Below, one piece after another: positions 40,064 through 50,200 of a DNA stretch of 64,000 nt. The stretch comes from an uncultured Prevotellaceae bacterium (GTDB lineage: Bacteria > Bacteroidota > Bacteroidia > Bacteroidales > Bacteroidaceae): the NCBI GenBank assembly GCA_902786665.1, contig CADADN010000046.1, positions 35,264 to 99,263 on the forward strand, in the 5' to 3' direction. Numbering within the stretch: the first letter of the stretch is position 1; each line of letters starts with the position of its first letter. Under the pieces are notes generated by a model. The model made no database searches and was not told the DNA's origin. It saw only the letters and a program-made list of their open reading frames with translations. The position numbers were made by a program, and so were the translations under genes.

Positions 40064-41041
40064 ATGAACGAAGCGGTTTTCATACGTCGCAACATAGAAA
40101 AATGGCGTAGGATGGAGATGATGGAGGGTGATGATGTCTTCACCACGCCAGATGAAATGGTGAATGCCTACAATGACATCACTTCCGACCTGGCGTTCGC
40201 GCAGACGCACTACCCCGACTCACCCATCACTACTTATCTCAATGACATTGCATTGGGCTTGCATCGTGACCTGTATCGCCACAAACACACAACGGCGAGG
40301 CAGATGCTGCGTTTCTGGACCCATGAGATACCGCTCGCTGTGTATGACGCCCGCAAGGCATTGCTCCTCTCTCTTGTCATTTTCATCTTGTCCACATTGG
40401 TGGGGGTGGTCTCCACCCTTGGCGACCCTGAGTTCCCACGGCTCATCCTCGGAGACGATTATGTGAACATGACAGAGGAAAACATCAGGAACGGAGAGCC
40501 GATGGCTGTATATGCGCAAGGCCCGCAGTTGGGGAGTTTCCTGGACATCACCCTCAACAACGTGTTGATATCTTTCAAGGTTTACGTCTATGGGTTGTTC
40601 ACCAGTTTCGGTTCAGGGCTCTTCCTTTTGTTCAACGGTGTGATGTTTGGCTCTTTCATGATGTTTTTCATCGGAAGGGGGTTGCTCGTGCAAAGTTTCC
40701 TGGCAGTGATGCTCCATGGCACCCTTGAGCTCTCCGCCATCGTCATTGCCGGGGGGGCGGGCATCATGCTTGGCAATGGATGGCTCTTCCCCGGCACGTA
40801 TGGCCGTTTGGAGTCGTTTCTCAGGGCTGGGCGTCGTAGCATCAAGGTGCTGGTGTCCACCATACCCATCTTCATCACCGCCGGTTTCATTGAGGGATAT
40901 TTCACCCGTTTCACCCATGTGGGCGATTTGTGGCGTCTGATGGTCATTCTGCTCTCTGCTGCTTTCGTTGTTTTTTATTATGTCATTCTGCCTGTCAGGC
41001 GTCACCGCGAGTCAACAGCCTATGAAAATCTCTCTGTATAA
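40064..41041 (+). CDS. SpoIIM-like (stage II sporulation protein M family) membrane protein
   Basis: 325 residues. N-terminal ~100 soluble residues (NEAVFIRRNIEKWRRME...TPDEMVNAYNDITSDLAFAQTHYP), then six or so helices with the family pattern NNVLISFKVYVYGLFTSFGSGLFLLFNGVMFGSF and HGTLELSAIVIAGGAGIMLG. The name is historical; no sporulation is implied. First gene of a plus-strand operon that ends with MoxR and DUF58. Confidence 0.9.
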   Translation: MNEAVFIRRNIEKWRRMEMMEGDDVFTTPDEMVNAYNDITSDLAFAQTHYPDSPITTYLNDIALGLHRDLYRHKHTTARQMLRFWTHEIPLAVYDARKALLLSLVIFILSTLVGVVSTLGDPEFPRLILGDDYVNMTEENIRNGEPMAVYAQGPQLGSFLDITLNNVLISFKVYVYGLFTSFGSGLFLLFNGVMFGSFMMFFIGRGLLVQSFLAVMLHGTLELSAIVIAGGAGIMLGNGWLFPGTYGRLESFLRAGRRSIKVLVSTIPIFITAGFIEGYFTRFTHVGDLWRLMVILLSAAFVVFYYVILPVRRHRESTAYENLSV

Positions 41042-41885
41042 CGAGCGCACGATGTTTGAATGCCTGGAAGCCACCTTCGACTTCCTGCGTGCCAACCGCC
41101 GTGTGTGGTTTCGCTCGGCGCTATTGCTCTTCCTCCCCATCTGCGTGGTGGTTTCACTGATGATGTTCTTCTCTATTGAGAAGGATTCGATGGGCAAGGA
41201 TGTCTTTTTCTGGTTTGAGAATTTCAGCCAAATAGACAATTATTCCATGTTCATCTTTTTGGCATGGTATGTGGCCGTATGTGCGGTTATGGTACAGATA
41301 CATTCTCTGTTGTCGGCCAACGAGGAGCGTGACGAAGGGGTGGAGGGGATGTCACTCAAGGAATTAAGACCTTGGTTCATACGGACCGCCATTCGTTCCT
41401 GGTATCTGCCGTTATTCTTCGTCCTGCTGGTTGTGCTGTATGCTACGGAGCCGATACTGGGTTTCCTCATGACTGTGGTGATGGTGCCTTTGGCCTTGTT
41501 GCCTGCACTGCATCTTATTGAAAGACTCGACTTCATGAATGCTATTTCAAAGGCCATCTTGCGAGGATTTCCCATTTGGTTCAAGATTTTCGTCAACATC
41601 GTTCTGGTTTCATTACTCGGACTCTATGTCTTCTTGATGTTGTTCCTCCCCACAGGTTTCTTCTCTTGGATGTTGGAAACAGTTTCCACTTCACAACTCC
41701 ATGAGTTGGAGAGGTTGTTTGTCATCGCCTTGGGATTTGCATTCACCGTCTTGGCTTCCTTTGGCTTGTGCGTGGTCTTTTCCATGGTGGTGCTTGTCTG
41801 CGCTTACCTCTATGGCAGCATGTCTGAGGAGATTGATGCTTCCTCATTGGAGGGAGAAGTGGCTGATTTTGAAAATGAAAGGTAG
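41022..41885 (+). CDS. Multi-pass membrane protein of the SpoIIM/DUF4129 cluster
   Basis: 287 residues from ATG 41022, overlapping the preceding gene by 20 bases in another frame. Helices at about 25-47, 65-85, 125-165, 190-215 and 240-268. I recognise no domain beyond its constant place in this Bacteroidetes cluster. Acidic C-terminus. Confidence 0.82.
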   Translation: MKISLYNERTMFECLEATFDFLRANRRVWFRSALLLFLPICVVVSLMMFFSIEKDSMGKDVFFWFENFSQIDNYSMFIFLAWYVAVCAVMVQIHSLLSANEERDEGVEGMSLKELRPWFIRTAIRSWYLPLFFVLLVVLYATEPILGFLMTVVMVPLALLPALHLIERLDFMNAISKAILRGFPIWFKIFVNIVLVSLLGLYVFLMLFLPTGFFSWMLETVSTSQLHELERLFVIALGFAFTVLASFGLCVVFSMVVLVCAYLYGSMSEEIDASSLEGEVADFENER

Positions 41886-41891
41886 GCGTTT

Positions 41892-42509
41892 ATGAGAGAA
41901 CAACTGATGAATGTGATGCAGAACGACACCTTGGCGGCAAAGTTGGCCAAGGGCCATGAATACAAACGGTCGTTGGTGGGTGACGAACTGCCGGATGATG
42001 GCTCTCTGGTAGATTCTGCAGGAAAAACGGTAAATGACACCAGCGACAGTTTGAGCCATATGGTGAAAGACTTCGTGGAAGCGGTGCCATGGCCGGTGTG
42101 GGTAATCATTCTTGTGGCATTGCTCGCCTTCGTCCTTTATCGTTTGTATGTACGAGGAATGTTGGGTTGGGGCTTCTCCTCGGCGAAGGTTGAGGTGGAC
42201 GAGGCCGACAACATCTATGAGATTGACTTCGACAAGGATACGCATGAAGCGATGGCCAGGGGCGACTATGCGGCTCTGCTGCGATTGGTCTATCTACGCA
42301 CACTGCGCTCGCTCGACGAGGCGGGGCGCATCGTGTGGCGCATCTACAAGACGCCGTCGCAGTATGATGACGAGATGGCGAAGCCCGCCTTCCACCAGAT
42401 GACTCGTGAGTTTGTCAAGGTGAGATATGGCAAATACCCGGCCGACAAGGCACTTTACGAACAGATGCTCTCTTGGCAGCGGCAGGTGATGGAAGGAGGT
42501 GCCTCATGA
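41892..42509 (+). CDS. DUF4129-like membrane protein
   Basis: 205 residues. One helix (WPVWVIILVALLAFVLYRLYV, ~70-90) with a cytoplasmic C-terminal domain: AMARGDYAALLRLVYLRTLRSLDEAGRIVWRIYKTPSQYDDEM and FHQMTREFVKVRYGKYPAD, the DUF4129 pattern. Found next to MoxR/DUF58/transglutaminase genes in many bacteria. Its stop overlaps the next start by four bases. Confidence 0.82.
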   Translation: MREQLMNVMQNDTLAAKLAKGHEYKRSLVGDELPDDGSLVDSAGKTVNDTSDSLSHMVKDFVEAVPWPVWVIILVALLAFVLYRLYVRGMLGWGFSSAKVEVDEADNIYEIDFDKDTHEAMARGDYAALLRLVYLRTLRSLDEAGRIVWRIYKTPSQYDDEMAKPAFHQMTREFVKVRYGKYPADKALYEQMLSWQRQVMEGGAS

Positions 42510-43930
42510 AAAACACATGGATGACGGTTGTGGGGCTCCTCGCCATAGGGTTGTTGGCGTTTTTCTATTTCACCAAGGAGCGCCATTTCTTATGGGATGT
42601 GGAAACCAAGTTCCTGGCTGATGATGACGAACCTTTCGGCTCGGAATTGTTTGACAAGATGGCAGAGGCCACCCTTCCCAATGGATATCGTGTCTATGAT
42701 GGAGATTTTGAGAAGTTGCTCGACTCTCACGAGCGGTGTGCACTTCTGCTGCTCTATATGGATTTGTCTGATGTGAAAGCCTATTATGAGGCTTTGGAGC
42801 AGTTTGTGGAGAAAGGCAACAAGGTGATGCTCGTATGTGGCTCGCAATGGGCCACCACGGCGATTGGCACTCCTTTTCAATCTGAGGTTTCTTGGTCGCG
42901 ATATTCGTTTGAACTGGACGATTTGGAAAAGGTGATTAAGGGAGAAACAGAGCCGGAGACGGTGATGATGATGTCGGACTTGGAAGATAAGATGCTCGTG
43001 CCAGATGGGTTGATTGGTAGTTTGTATTCCATGCCTGAAGGGGCGAAATTGACTTCCGTCTCAATGGATTCGTCGACGCCCGAATATATGAGGGAAAAGC
43101 CTTCCATAGACAATACCAATGTGAAAATTTATTCTGATGATGAAAAAAAGGTTGAATATGCCACAGCTGTTGCCGTCGAGGATGATGAGGAAGAGGAAGC
43201 AGATTATGCCGTTGAGGAATATGATGGTGGAAATGCCAAGAATAACATTTATCATGCCCTTTCCTATGAGATTAAAGCGGGCAAGGGTACTGCTTATGTG
43301 GTGGCTACACCGTTGTTGTTCACCAACTACGGCGTGCTCGACAAGAATATCTCCCGTTACCTTGGTTACCAGATGGGGCAGTTGGCAGACCTTCCGGTGG
43401 TGAGGGTTACCGAACGCTCGCTGACTGAATACAACTATGCACACGGTGCCTGGCGTCCTCGTAACAGTTCTGATTCCAGGGAGCCATCACCTCTCTCACA
43501 CTTGCTGAAATACCCACCCCTTCAATGGGCATTGTACACCATGCTGTGTGCCGCTCTCATCTTCATGCTCTTCACCGCACGTCACCGCCAGAGGGTGATT
43601 CCGGTGATGGAAAAACCCGTCAACCGCAATATGGAGTTCGTCAGGCTCTTGGGCACCATCTATTACAGACGCCACGACAACCACGACCTCTTCCTCAAGA
43701 AATACATCTATTTCAAGGAGGAGTTGAGAAGGAAACAGATGATAGACCTTGAAGATGAGCGGATGCAAGAGGGCAATGCCAGGATGCTCGCCCTTCGCAC
43801 CAATACGGAGGAGGAGGATATGGCAAAAACTCTCGAACTGCTACGCGCCGTGGCCGAAGCCGATGAACTGGGCAATGAGCAGTTACAGGAATGCATACAA
43901 AAGATAGATGACATATTGGCAAGACTTTAG
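42506..43930 (+). CDS. DUF4350-like membrane protein
   Basis: 474 residues from ATG 42506. N-terminal helix (WMTVVGLLAIGLLAFFYF), an extracytoplasmic ThuA/GATase-like region (ALLLLYMDLSDVKAYYEALEQFVEKGNKVMLVCG), an acidic insert (VEDDEEEEADYAVEEYDGG), a second helix (ALYTMLCAALIFMLFTA), and a cytoplasmic tail with RHRQRVIPVMEKPVNRNMEFVRLLGTIYYRRHDNHDLFLKKYIYF, typical of DUF4350. An AAGGAGGT motif six bases before the ATG, inside the previous gene, is an unusually good Shine-Dalgarno for this phylum. Confidence 0.82.
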   Translation: MKNTWMTVVGLLAIGLLAFFYFTKERHFLWDVETKFLADDDEPFGSELFDKMAEATLPNGYRVYDGDFEKLLDSHERCALLLLYMDLSDVKAYYEALEQFVEKGNKVMLVCGSQWATTAIGTPFQSEVSWSRYSFELDDLEKVIKGETEPETVMMMSDLEDKMLVPDGLIGSLYSMPEGAKLTSVSMDSSTPEYMREKPSIDNTNVKIYSDDEKKVEYATAVAVEDDEEEEADYAVEEYDGGNAKNNIYHALSYEIKAGKGTAYVVATPLLFTNYGVLDKNISRYLGYQMGQLADLPVVRVTERSLTEYNYAHGAWRPRNSSDSREPSPLSHLLKYPPLQWALYTMLCAALIFMLFTARHRQRVIPVMEKPVNRNMEFVRLLGTIYYRRHDNHDLFLKKYIYFKEELRRKQMIDLEDERMQEGNARMLALRTNTEEEDMAKTLELLRAVAEADELGNEQLQECIQKIDDILARL

Positions 43931-44038
43931 TTTTTTGACTTTAGTTTTTAGACTTTAGTCGTTCTCCGCAGGTAGCGGCTTTGCCGCTGCCCCATAAGTT
44001 AGAAAAGACAGAAAAAACCATATAAAAAGACATAGGAA

Positions 44039-45013
44039 ATGGAAGAAACCCAATTTCAACGCCTTGACTTGACGGCGTTCTCGGAGAAGATCCAACTGGT
44101 GCGACAGCAGATAGGCTCTGTCGTGGTGGGGCAGGACGAGGCAGTCACCATGCTTCTTACCGCCATTCTGGCCGATGGCCATGTGTTGCTCGAGGGTGTC
44201 CCCGGCGTGGCAAAGACCTTGCTGGCCAGGCTCATCGCCAAACTCATCGATGCCAAGTTCAGCCGCTTGCAGTTCACGCCCGACTTGATGCCTGCCGATG
44301 TTCTCGGCACCTCGGTGTTCAACGTGAAAGAGTCGGAGTTTGAGTTCCACCAGGGGCCGGTGTTCGCCGACCTGGTGCTTGTGGATGAGGTCAACCGAGC
44401 CCCTGCGAAGACGCAGGCGGCACTCTTCGAGGTGATGGAGGAGCGGCAGGCCACCATCGACGGTGTCACCTATCCCATGGGCGACCTCTTCACCGTCCTT
44501 GCCACGCAGAACCCCGTGGAACAGGAGGGCACCTACAAGTTGCCGGAGGCACAGCTCGACCGCTTCCTCATGAAAGTGGTCATCTCGTATCCCACACCCG
44601 AATTGGAGGTGTTGGTGCTCAAACGGCACCATGAGAACATGCGACTGGTGAAACTGGACAGCATCACACCGGTGCTGACACATGACGAACTGCTGCAGTT
44701 CCGCGCTCTCTTGTCGAAAGTGATGGTGGATGAGAGCCTGCTGAAATACATTGTCCAGGTGGTGCAGTTGACACGCAACACCAAGGCGGTGTATCTGGGT
44801 GCATCTCCAAGGGCTGGTGTCGCCATGCTACAGGCTTCGAAGGCGCTTGCATTGCTCCAAGGTCGCGATTTCGTCGCCCCCGAAGATATCAAAAGAGTGG
44901 CTCCCTCGGTGCTCCGTCATCGCCTCATCCTATCTGCCGAAGCAGAGATGGAGGGATACAATGCACCACGCATCGTGGAGACATTGATTGACCAAGTGGA
45001 AGTCCCGAAGTAG
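44039..45013 (+). CDS. moxR: MoxR-type AAA+ ATPase
   Basis: 324 residues. Walker A GVPGVAKT, Walker B LVLVDEVNRAP, sensor VLATQNPVEQEGTYKLPEAQLDRF, and the C-terminal lid with SPRAGVAMLQASKA. MoxR ATPases act as chaperones for maturation of partner complexes, typically with a DUF58 and VWA protein. Spacer 43931-44038 upstream holds a short GACTTTAGT repeat; the DUF58 gene follows 235 bp later. Confidence 0.95.
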   Translation: MEETQFQRLDLTAFSEKIQLVRQQIGSVVVGQDEAVTMLLTAILADGHVLLEGVPGVAKTLLARLIAKLIDAKFSRLQFTPDLMPADVLGTSVFNVKESEFEFHQGPVFADLVLVDEVNRAPAKTQAALFEVMEERQATIDGVTYPMGDLFTVLATQNPVEQEGTYKLPEAQLDRFLMKVVISYPTPELEVLVLKRHHENMRLVKLDSITPVLTHDELLQFRALLSKVMVDESLLKYIVQVVQLTRNTKAVYLGASPRAGVAMLQASKALALLQGRDFVAPEDIKRVAPSVLRHRLILSAEAEMEGYNAPRIVETLIDQVEVPK

Positions 45014-45139
45014 TCAAGAATTCTTTTTATCACGAATTGGAGAATTAGAGAATGATCAATGGAATGAAAAGGAATTAATAATTGGTATGAAAAAGGGAAT
45101 AAAAAGTGGAATTAAAATAAGGAAAAAGGTTTTAAAAGT

Positions 45140-45235
45140 GAACATATGTCCCTTTAACTCCCCTTTAACTCCCTTTTAACTCCCCTTTAACTCCTGAAAA
45201 ACCTCCCTTTTAACACCTGAAAAAACTCCCCTTTA
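45140..45235 (+). repeat. Spacer array, ~11-bp unit (CCCCTTTAACT dialect)
   Basis: Six or more units between moxR and the DUF58 gene, hence inside an operon; preceded at 45126 by gaacatatgtccctttaac, the lead-in also seen at 2190. Confidence 0.9.
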
Positions 45236-45248
45236 ACTACAGAAGAAA

Positions 45249-46562
45249 ATGTTTTTGACGCATAGATTTTATTGGGCGATGGGATTGACAGCCCTCGTGA
45301 TGGCTTCCGGTATGTTCTTTGGGCCGATGCTCACTGTGGGGAAGTGGCTGCTGGTGGCGCTCTTCTTGGTCGTGATATTCGATGCGCTCGTGGTCTATGC
45401 CAGAGTGCGGATGGCGGCACGGCGCGACTGCCCTGAGCGGTTCTCCTTGGGAGATGAAAACGAGGTGGCCATCGTGGTGGCCAATCGCTCGCCGCTGAGT
45501 CTCCATTTGGAAGTGATCGACGAACTGCCGTTCCAATTCCAGAAGCGGGACTTCTCTATCAAGGGGAGGATAGGGGTCAACGAAGGGAAGACCTTCACCT
45601 ACACACTGCGACCCACGGAGCGTGGCGTCTATGCCTTCGGACGAGTCTTGCTCTACGTCTCCTCAATGGTGGGAATGGTTCAGAGATGCATCCGTACGGC
45701 CGAACCGTTCAATGTAAAAGTCTATCCCTCGTTCTTGATGTTGAGGAAATATGAGTTGATGGCTCTCTCCAACAATTTCTCTGAGATGGGAATCAAGCGT
45801 ATTCGGAGGGCGGGCAATAACACCGAGTTTGAGCAGATCAGGGACTATGTGCAGGGTGATGACTACCGCACCATCAACTGGAAGGCGAGTGCGCGAAGGA
45901 GTCGCTTGATGGTGAATGCCTACCAGGACGAGCGCTCGCAGCAGATTTTCTCTGTCATCGACAAGGGGAGGATGATGCAGCAGACATTCAATGGCATGAC
46001 ACTCCTCGACTATTCCATCAATGCGGCCCTCGTGCTTTCATATGTCGCCATCAATAAGCAAGACAAGGCGGGACTCATCACCTTTGCTGACAAGTTCGAC
46101 ACCTTCGTTCCCGCTGATAGGAAAACCACGCAGATGCAACTCATTCAGGAGAACCTCTATCACCAGCAGACTGTTTTCGGAGAGTCCGACTATTCCATGC
46201 TATGTCCCAATGTCAACAAGTTGGTGGGAAGGCGTAGTTTCATGATGTTGTACACCAACTTCACCGATTTTGGAAGCCTTGAGCGGCAATTGCCTTACCT
46301 CGTCCTATTCAATACCTACCATCGCTTGCTCGTGGTGTTTTTCGAGGATATGGAACTGAATGATTTCACACGCACCCCTTCGGAATCCATGGAGGACCTT
46401 TACCAGCATGTCGTGGCTGAGAAACTCGTCTACGAACGTAGGCTCATCGCCAACACCCTTATGCAGAACGGCATCTACTGCCTGCTCACCACTCCCAACA
46501 AACTCTCCGTGGATGTCATCAACAAGTACATGGAAATGAAGTCACGGCAGTTGCTGGGATAA
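45249..46562 (+). CDS. DUF58-domain protein
   Basis: 437 residues. Two N-terminal helices (~10-45), an immunoglobulin-like stretch, then the DUF58 signature RRAGNNTEFEQIRDYVQGDDYRTINWKASARRSRLMVNAYQDERSQQIFSVIDKG and a VWA-like C-terminal part (LDYSINAALVLSYVAINKQDKAGLITFAD). Standard partner of MoxR. Last gene of the cluster. Confidence 0.93.
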   Translation: MFLTHRFYWAMGLTALVMASGMFFGPMLTVGKWLLVALFLVVIFDALVVYARVRMAARRDCPERFSLGDENEVAIVVANRSPLSLHLEVIDELPFQFQKRDFSIKGRIGVNEGKTFTYTLRPTERGVYAFGRVLLYVSSMVGMVQRCIRTAEPFNVKVYPSFLMLRKYELMALSNNFSEMGIKRIRRAGNNTEFEQIRDYVQGDDYRTINWKASARRSRLMVNAYQDERSQQIFSVIDKGRMMQQTFNGMTLLDYSINAALVLSYVAINKQDKAGLITFADKFDTFVPADRKTTQMQLIQENLYHQQTVFGESDYSMLCPNVNKLVGRRSFMMLYTNFTDFGSLERQLPYLVLFNTYHRLLVVFFEDMELNDFTRTPSESMEDLYQHVVAEKLVYERRLIANTLMQNGIYCLLTTPNKLSVDVINKYMEMKSRQLLG

Positions 46563-46570
46563 TACTATTT

Positions 46571-47014
46571 TGGGGAGAAGTTAGAGAAGTTAAAGAAGTT
46601 ATCGCTTCGTTCGAAGTTAGAGACGATGGTCTTTTATGGGAGAAGTTAGAGAAGTAAGGTGTCCAATTTGTAAACTGTTCTTTCATAAAGATACCGTTTC
46701 GATTTCTATGCCAAGAGGTCTTGTCCAACAGTCGGTGCGCATATCCCCTCCCCTCGAGGGGAGGGGCTGGGGTGGGGTCTTTGATTAAAAGTCGATACAA
46801 CAAATTGAACATCCTATTAAGGAAGTTATCGCTTCGCTCGAAGTTAGAGACAATAGTCCGTATATGATGAACTAGATCGCAGAACAAATGTCTTTAACTT
46901 CTTTAACTTCTCTAACTTCTTTAACTTCTAAAAAAAACTGACAAATGTCTTTAACTTCTTTAACTTCTCTAACTTCTTTAACTTCTAACCCCCAAAGACA
47001 AATGTCTTTAACTT
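46571..47014 (+). repeat. Compound spacer repeat (TTAACTTCT dialect) with a partial MITE-like element
   Basis: 9-bp units at 46571-46655 and 46885-47014; the gaagttatcgcttcg motif at 46598 and 46824 links it to the clpS spacer. 46728-46785 matches part of the ~190-bp element at 54537-54730 (CCCCTCCCC-GAGG-type hairpin then GCTGGGGTGGGGT). Confidence 0.8.
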
Positions 47015-47016
47015 CC

Positions 47017-47055
47017 AAAACCAAAGGCGGCTCCAATCATTGGAGCCGCCTTTGG
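47017..47055 (-). terminator. Terminator of the second small-peptide/secreted-protein unit
   Basis: Perfect 15-bp stem (47021-47035 with 47041-47055), 5-nt loop; minus-strand TTTT follows at 47017-47020. Confidence 0.85.
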
Positions 47056-47074
47056 CATAAGTTGCTGTGGTCTT

Positions 47075-47239
47075 TTATTCCCACACGGATTTTTGAGTGC
47101 CCAATACATCTTCCTGTTTGTCGTCGAATTCCACTTCGTTTCCCAACTGCTCATTTCCGTGGCTATCTACGACAGGCAAGGTCTGCATCAGTTCAAGGCT
47201 CTTGAAGATAACTTTCGTCATCGGTTTGTTGTACTTCAT
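47075..47239 (-). CDS. Small acidic peptide with SVWE C-terminus
   Basis: 54 residues. Basic N-terminus MKYNKPMTKVIFKSLELMQT, acidic second half with EVEFDDKQEDVLG, end QKSVWE. It starts 27 bp after the 1078-residue secreted-protein gene on the same strand and is followed by a strong hairpin. Layout, length and both ends match the 60-residue peptide at 15362-15544 (MKKTYINP ... KSLWDEEAE), also just downstream of a secreted protein. No signal peptide, no known family. Confidence 0.7.
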   Translation of the reverse strand: MKYNKPMTKVIFKSLELMQTLPVVDSHGNEQLGNEVEFDDKQEDVLGTQKSVWE

Positions 47240-47265
47240 TTCTTTTACCTTAATTAAATTTTTAA

Positions 47266-50200
47266 TTATTTGATAATCACTTTCTTTCCGTTCATGATGT
47301 ATACGCCCTTCTTGAGCTGACCGTTGACACGCACGCCAGAGATGGTGTAAACCTCATTGCCGTTCTCCGTGTCGATGGCAGCATTGTCGATGCCGTCGGC
47401 CTCGTTGAAGAGGAGGTAGAAATCGGCATTCGAACCATCTGATTTCTTCTCTACTTTCAGGTAAGCTTTGTGGGCACCATTGACGATACTTTTACCACCT
47501 TCTTCATAAAGATAGAAGCCCACTTTGCCAGCAGTGTTGGTGGAGAGCATATAGAACTTGTAGCCTTCTTCTTCAAATGTGGTTTCCTCGTCGCTGCCTA
47601 ATAATAAGTTTTCGCCAACATAATTTGCCTCTGTCTCTGGCAAAATATTGAATTTGTAAGTGTCGGCAGGACCGTTGAGGATGACACCCGTTCCGGCAGG
47701 GATAACATCGCTCAATTCTGTCGGCGTGACGATGTTCCCATCGATGGCAGTTACGATATATGCAGTAACACCTTCAGGAATGGCGAGGTTCAGGTCTTCA
47801 TAATACAAGGTGGCCCATCCCACATCCGTGATTTCAACCTCTATTGGTTCAGGATAATAAGTGAGTGTGAAGTTGTTGAACAACACCCAGCAGTCCCAAA
47901 TGTAATTTGACTTGTTGATGGTGATGTCCAGTTTGCCATCATCGCCCACATAGACGTAGAGTTCGTTGAGATACTTGCCATCAGCGAATTTTGCCACTGC
48001 CTGATCAGTATTGTTGGGATTATAATCGTTTCCATTTTTATCTACTGCATCAAACCAATTTGCGAACCGTACCTGCTCGCCATTGGCGGCCATATAAGTG
48101 CTGACAAGGTTGTATCCCTGTTCTCCCAGACTATACGATGTGCCATTGTTGGTTCTTCTTTCAAATCCATTTACGGTGAGTTTGTAGATACCTTTTTGAA
48201 GGCCTGAGACTGTCTGTGTCCAAGAACCTGTTTCATTCCATGCCTCGCAGAAATTAGTGCCATAGGCAGGCTGGTAATCTTGATTTCTGACGGATGCGTA
48301 TGTCCAGTCTCCAACATTTCCACTGAATGTGGCGGTGCCGATCTTGTCTGTCATGTCGATAGCAGTCAATGTAGCGACATAGGTGTCCAAGTCCTCTTCG
48401 CTCTTGCTGGCAGCTGTCATCACAGAAGCCTTGTTGGCCGTTGGATATGCATCTACGATGGCATCATGGTCTGCTTTGTTCATCAATGTCCATACGGTGG
48501 CGAGGGATGCGTCTTCAGTGGTATGTACATATTCTCCCAATGTTCCAAGCTCATGGGTGGCATAGACTGTTCCGTCAGCCTTGAGCAGTTTATAACCATT
48601 GGAGGTTTCCTCGAATTTCCATCCAGTGGAGGCATTGTCTGTAAATATTCCACCATCGGCTGTGATGAAGAGATACACGCCCGGCCAATCGATGAACTCT
48701 ATGCTTCCTGCTCCATCGGCACCGTTTTTCCAGTTGAATGGCACGCCATATTTGTCGGCTACAGCTTCTGTACCCCAGGCACCACCTCTGGCAAGGAACA
48801 ATTCTGCGTTGGAGTCATAGAGGTAATAGAGACCATCGGCAATGAGCGGAGTATTGATGGTAATGGTGATTTCCTCGTTTTCAGCTTGTCCTTCAAAACC
48901 AACCACGCCGGCAGGCAAAGTCAAGGAGTATGAAGAGGAAGGTTCGAGTTGTACGTTAGAGAATGTGGCTGTTAGTTTGCTGCCATCAAGTGTCAGATTT
49001 CCTTCTGCCACGAGGGTTTCGCCATTCTTCAGTTGTGCCTTCTCACTTCCAATGAGCACAAAAGTTGCACTTGGGTCATCGGTGAATGGGTCATAGGTGA
49101 TTTCCCAAGTCGTGAGTGCATTCACGTAATTGCCGTCATTGATGTTTAATGTTGGCTCCCCTAATTCATACGTATAGCTCAAAGGTGTGAATGTGAGCGT
49201 TTGTGCGGTGGAGGATTTGAAATAATATGTTCCTGCCGTGAGTGCCATGGGTGAGGAGAACTGCCCATTCACATTACTGGCTTGCGAGAGGACGATGGAG
49301 CCATCTGTGGTATATACCACATCACTCAAATCTGTTCCAGCCACAACACTGTAATCCCCTGCGGTTGGTATTTCCACGGCATACCAAGTGTTCGCCAGTG
49401 CCTGGCCGCCACTGGTGAAATCTTCAGCCACGACAGCTATGGTCGGCTCTCCACAGAAATAAAGTTTGAAGTTGTCAAAGTGCACCCAATTGGCTGTTCC
49501 CTCGGCAGTCTTTCCTGCAGTGATGGTGAGGGGTTCGCCCTCTCCGATAATGCAAATCAACTCATAGTCTTTGTCGGCAGTCCAGTTTGCAGTTTGATCA
49601 TTCAGGCTGACGTAGGTGCCATTGCCGCCCAAGTTGGCAGTCAGTTTGTAATAACCTTGTGGTAGGTCGGTCAATGTCTGGGTCATACTGCGAGCTGTAA
49701 GAGGACCATTAGCAGCAGGTTGCCATTTTTCTGCATAATGAAGACCCGTTTTAAAAGACTGATCATTAATTTGTGTTCCTAATGCTCCGTTTTCAGAAAG
49801 TGTCCATCCTTCCATATTACGGTATTCGAAACCAGAGTTGGTGATGTAGCCGGTCACATCAAATGGGTTTTGCAACGATGCTGGCAAATCGTTGTTGATG
49901 AGTTCGAACTGGCCAACAATGCACCAAGAGCGCTTTTCATCAAAGGTGCCAACAACACCAATCTCTATAGCGGTGCCATCAGTTTCGATGGTGAAGTCAA
50001 TGTAGTTGCGGTACATTTTTGAGTCAAAAACAACAGCTCCTTCAAGTTGGCTGTTGGCGAAGTCGGCGGCGGGGATGCTTCGCAAGGTTTTCAGAAGAAC
50101 ACTATGTTCACCTGCTTTCAAATACGCCAATGACTTGCTGTTATGTTCATTGTCATTTACATCGCCTTGGCGGAAGAACGAGTAGTTGACCAAAGTGTAG

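Noticed and set aside
39967-40146. 60-residue N-terminal extension of the RDD protein
   Set aside because: It would span both divergent promoters and overlap the start of the opposite gene; ATG 39966 fits the family start.
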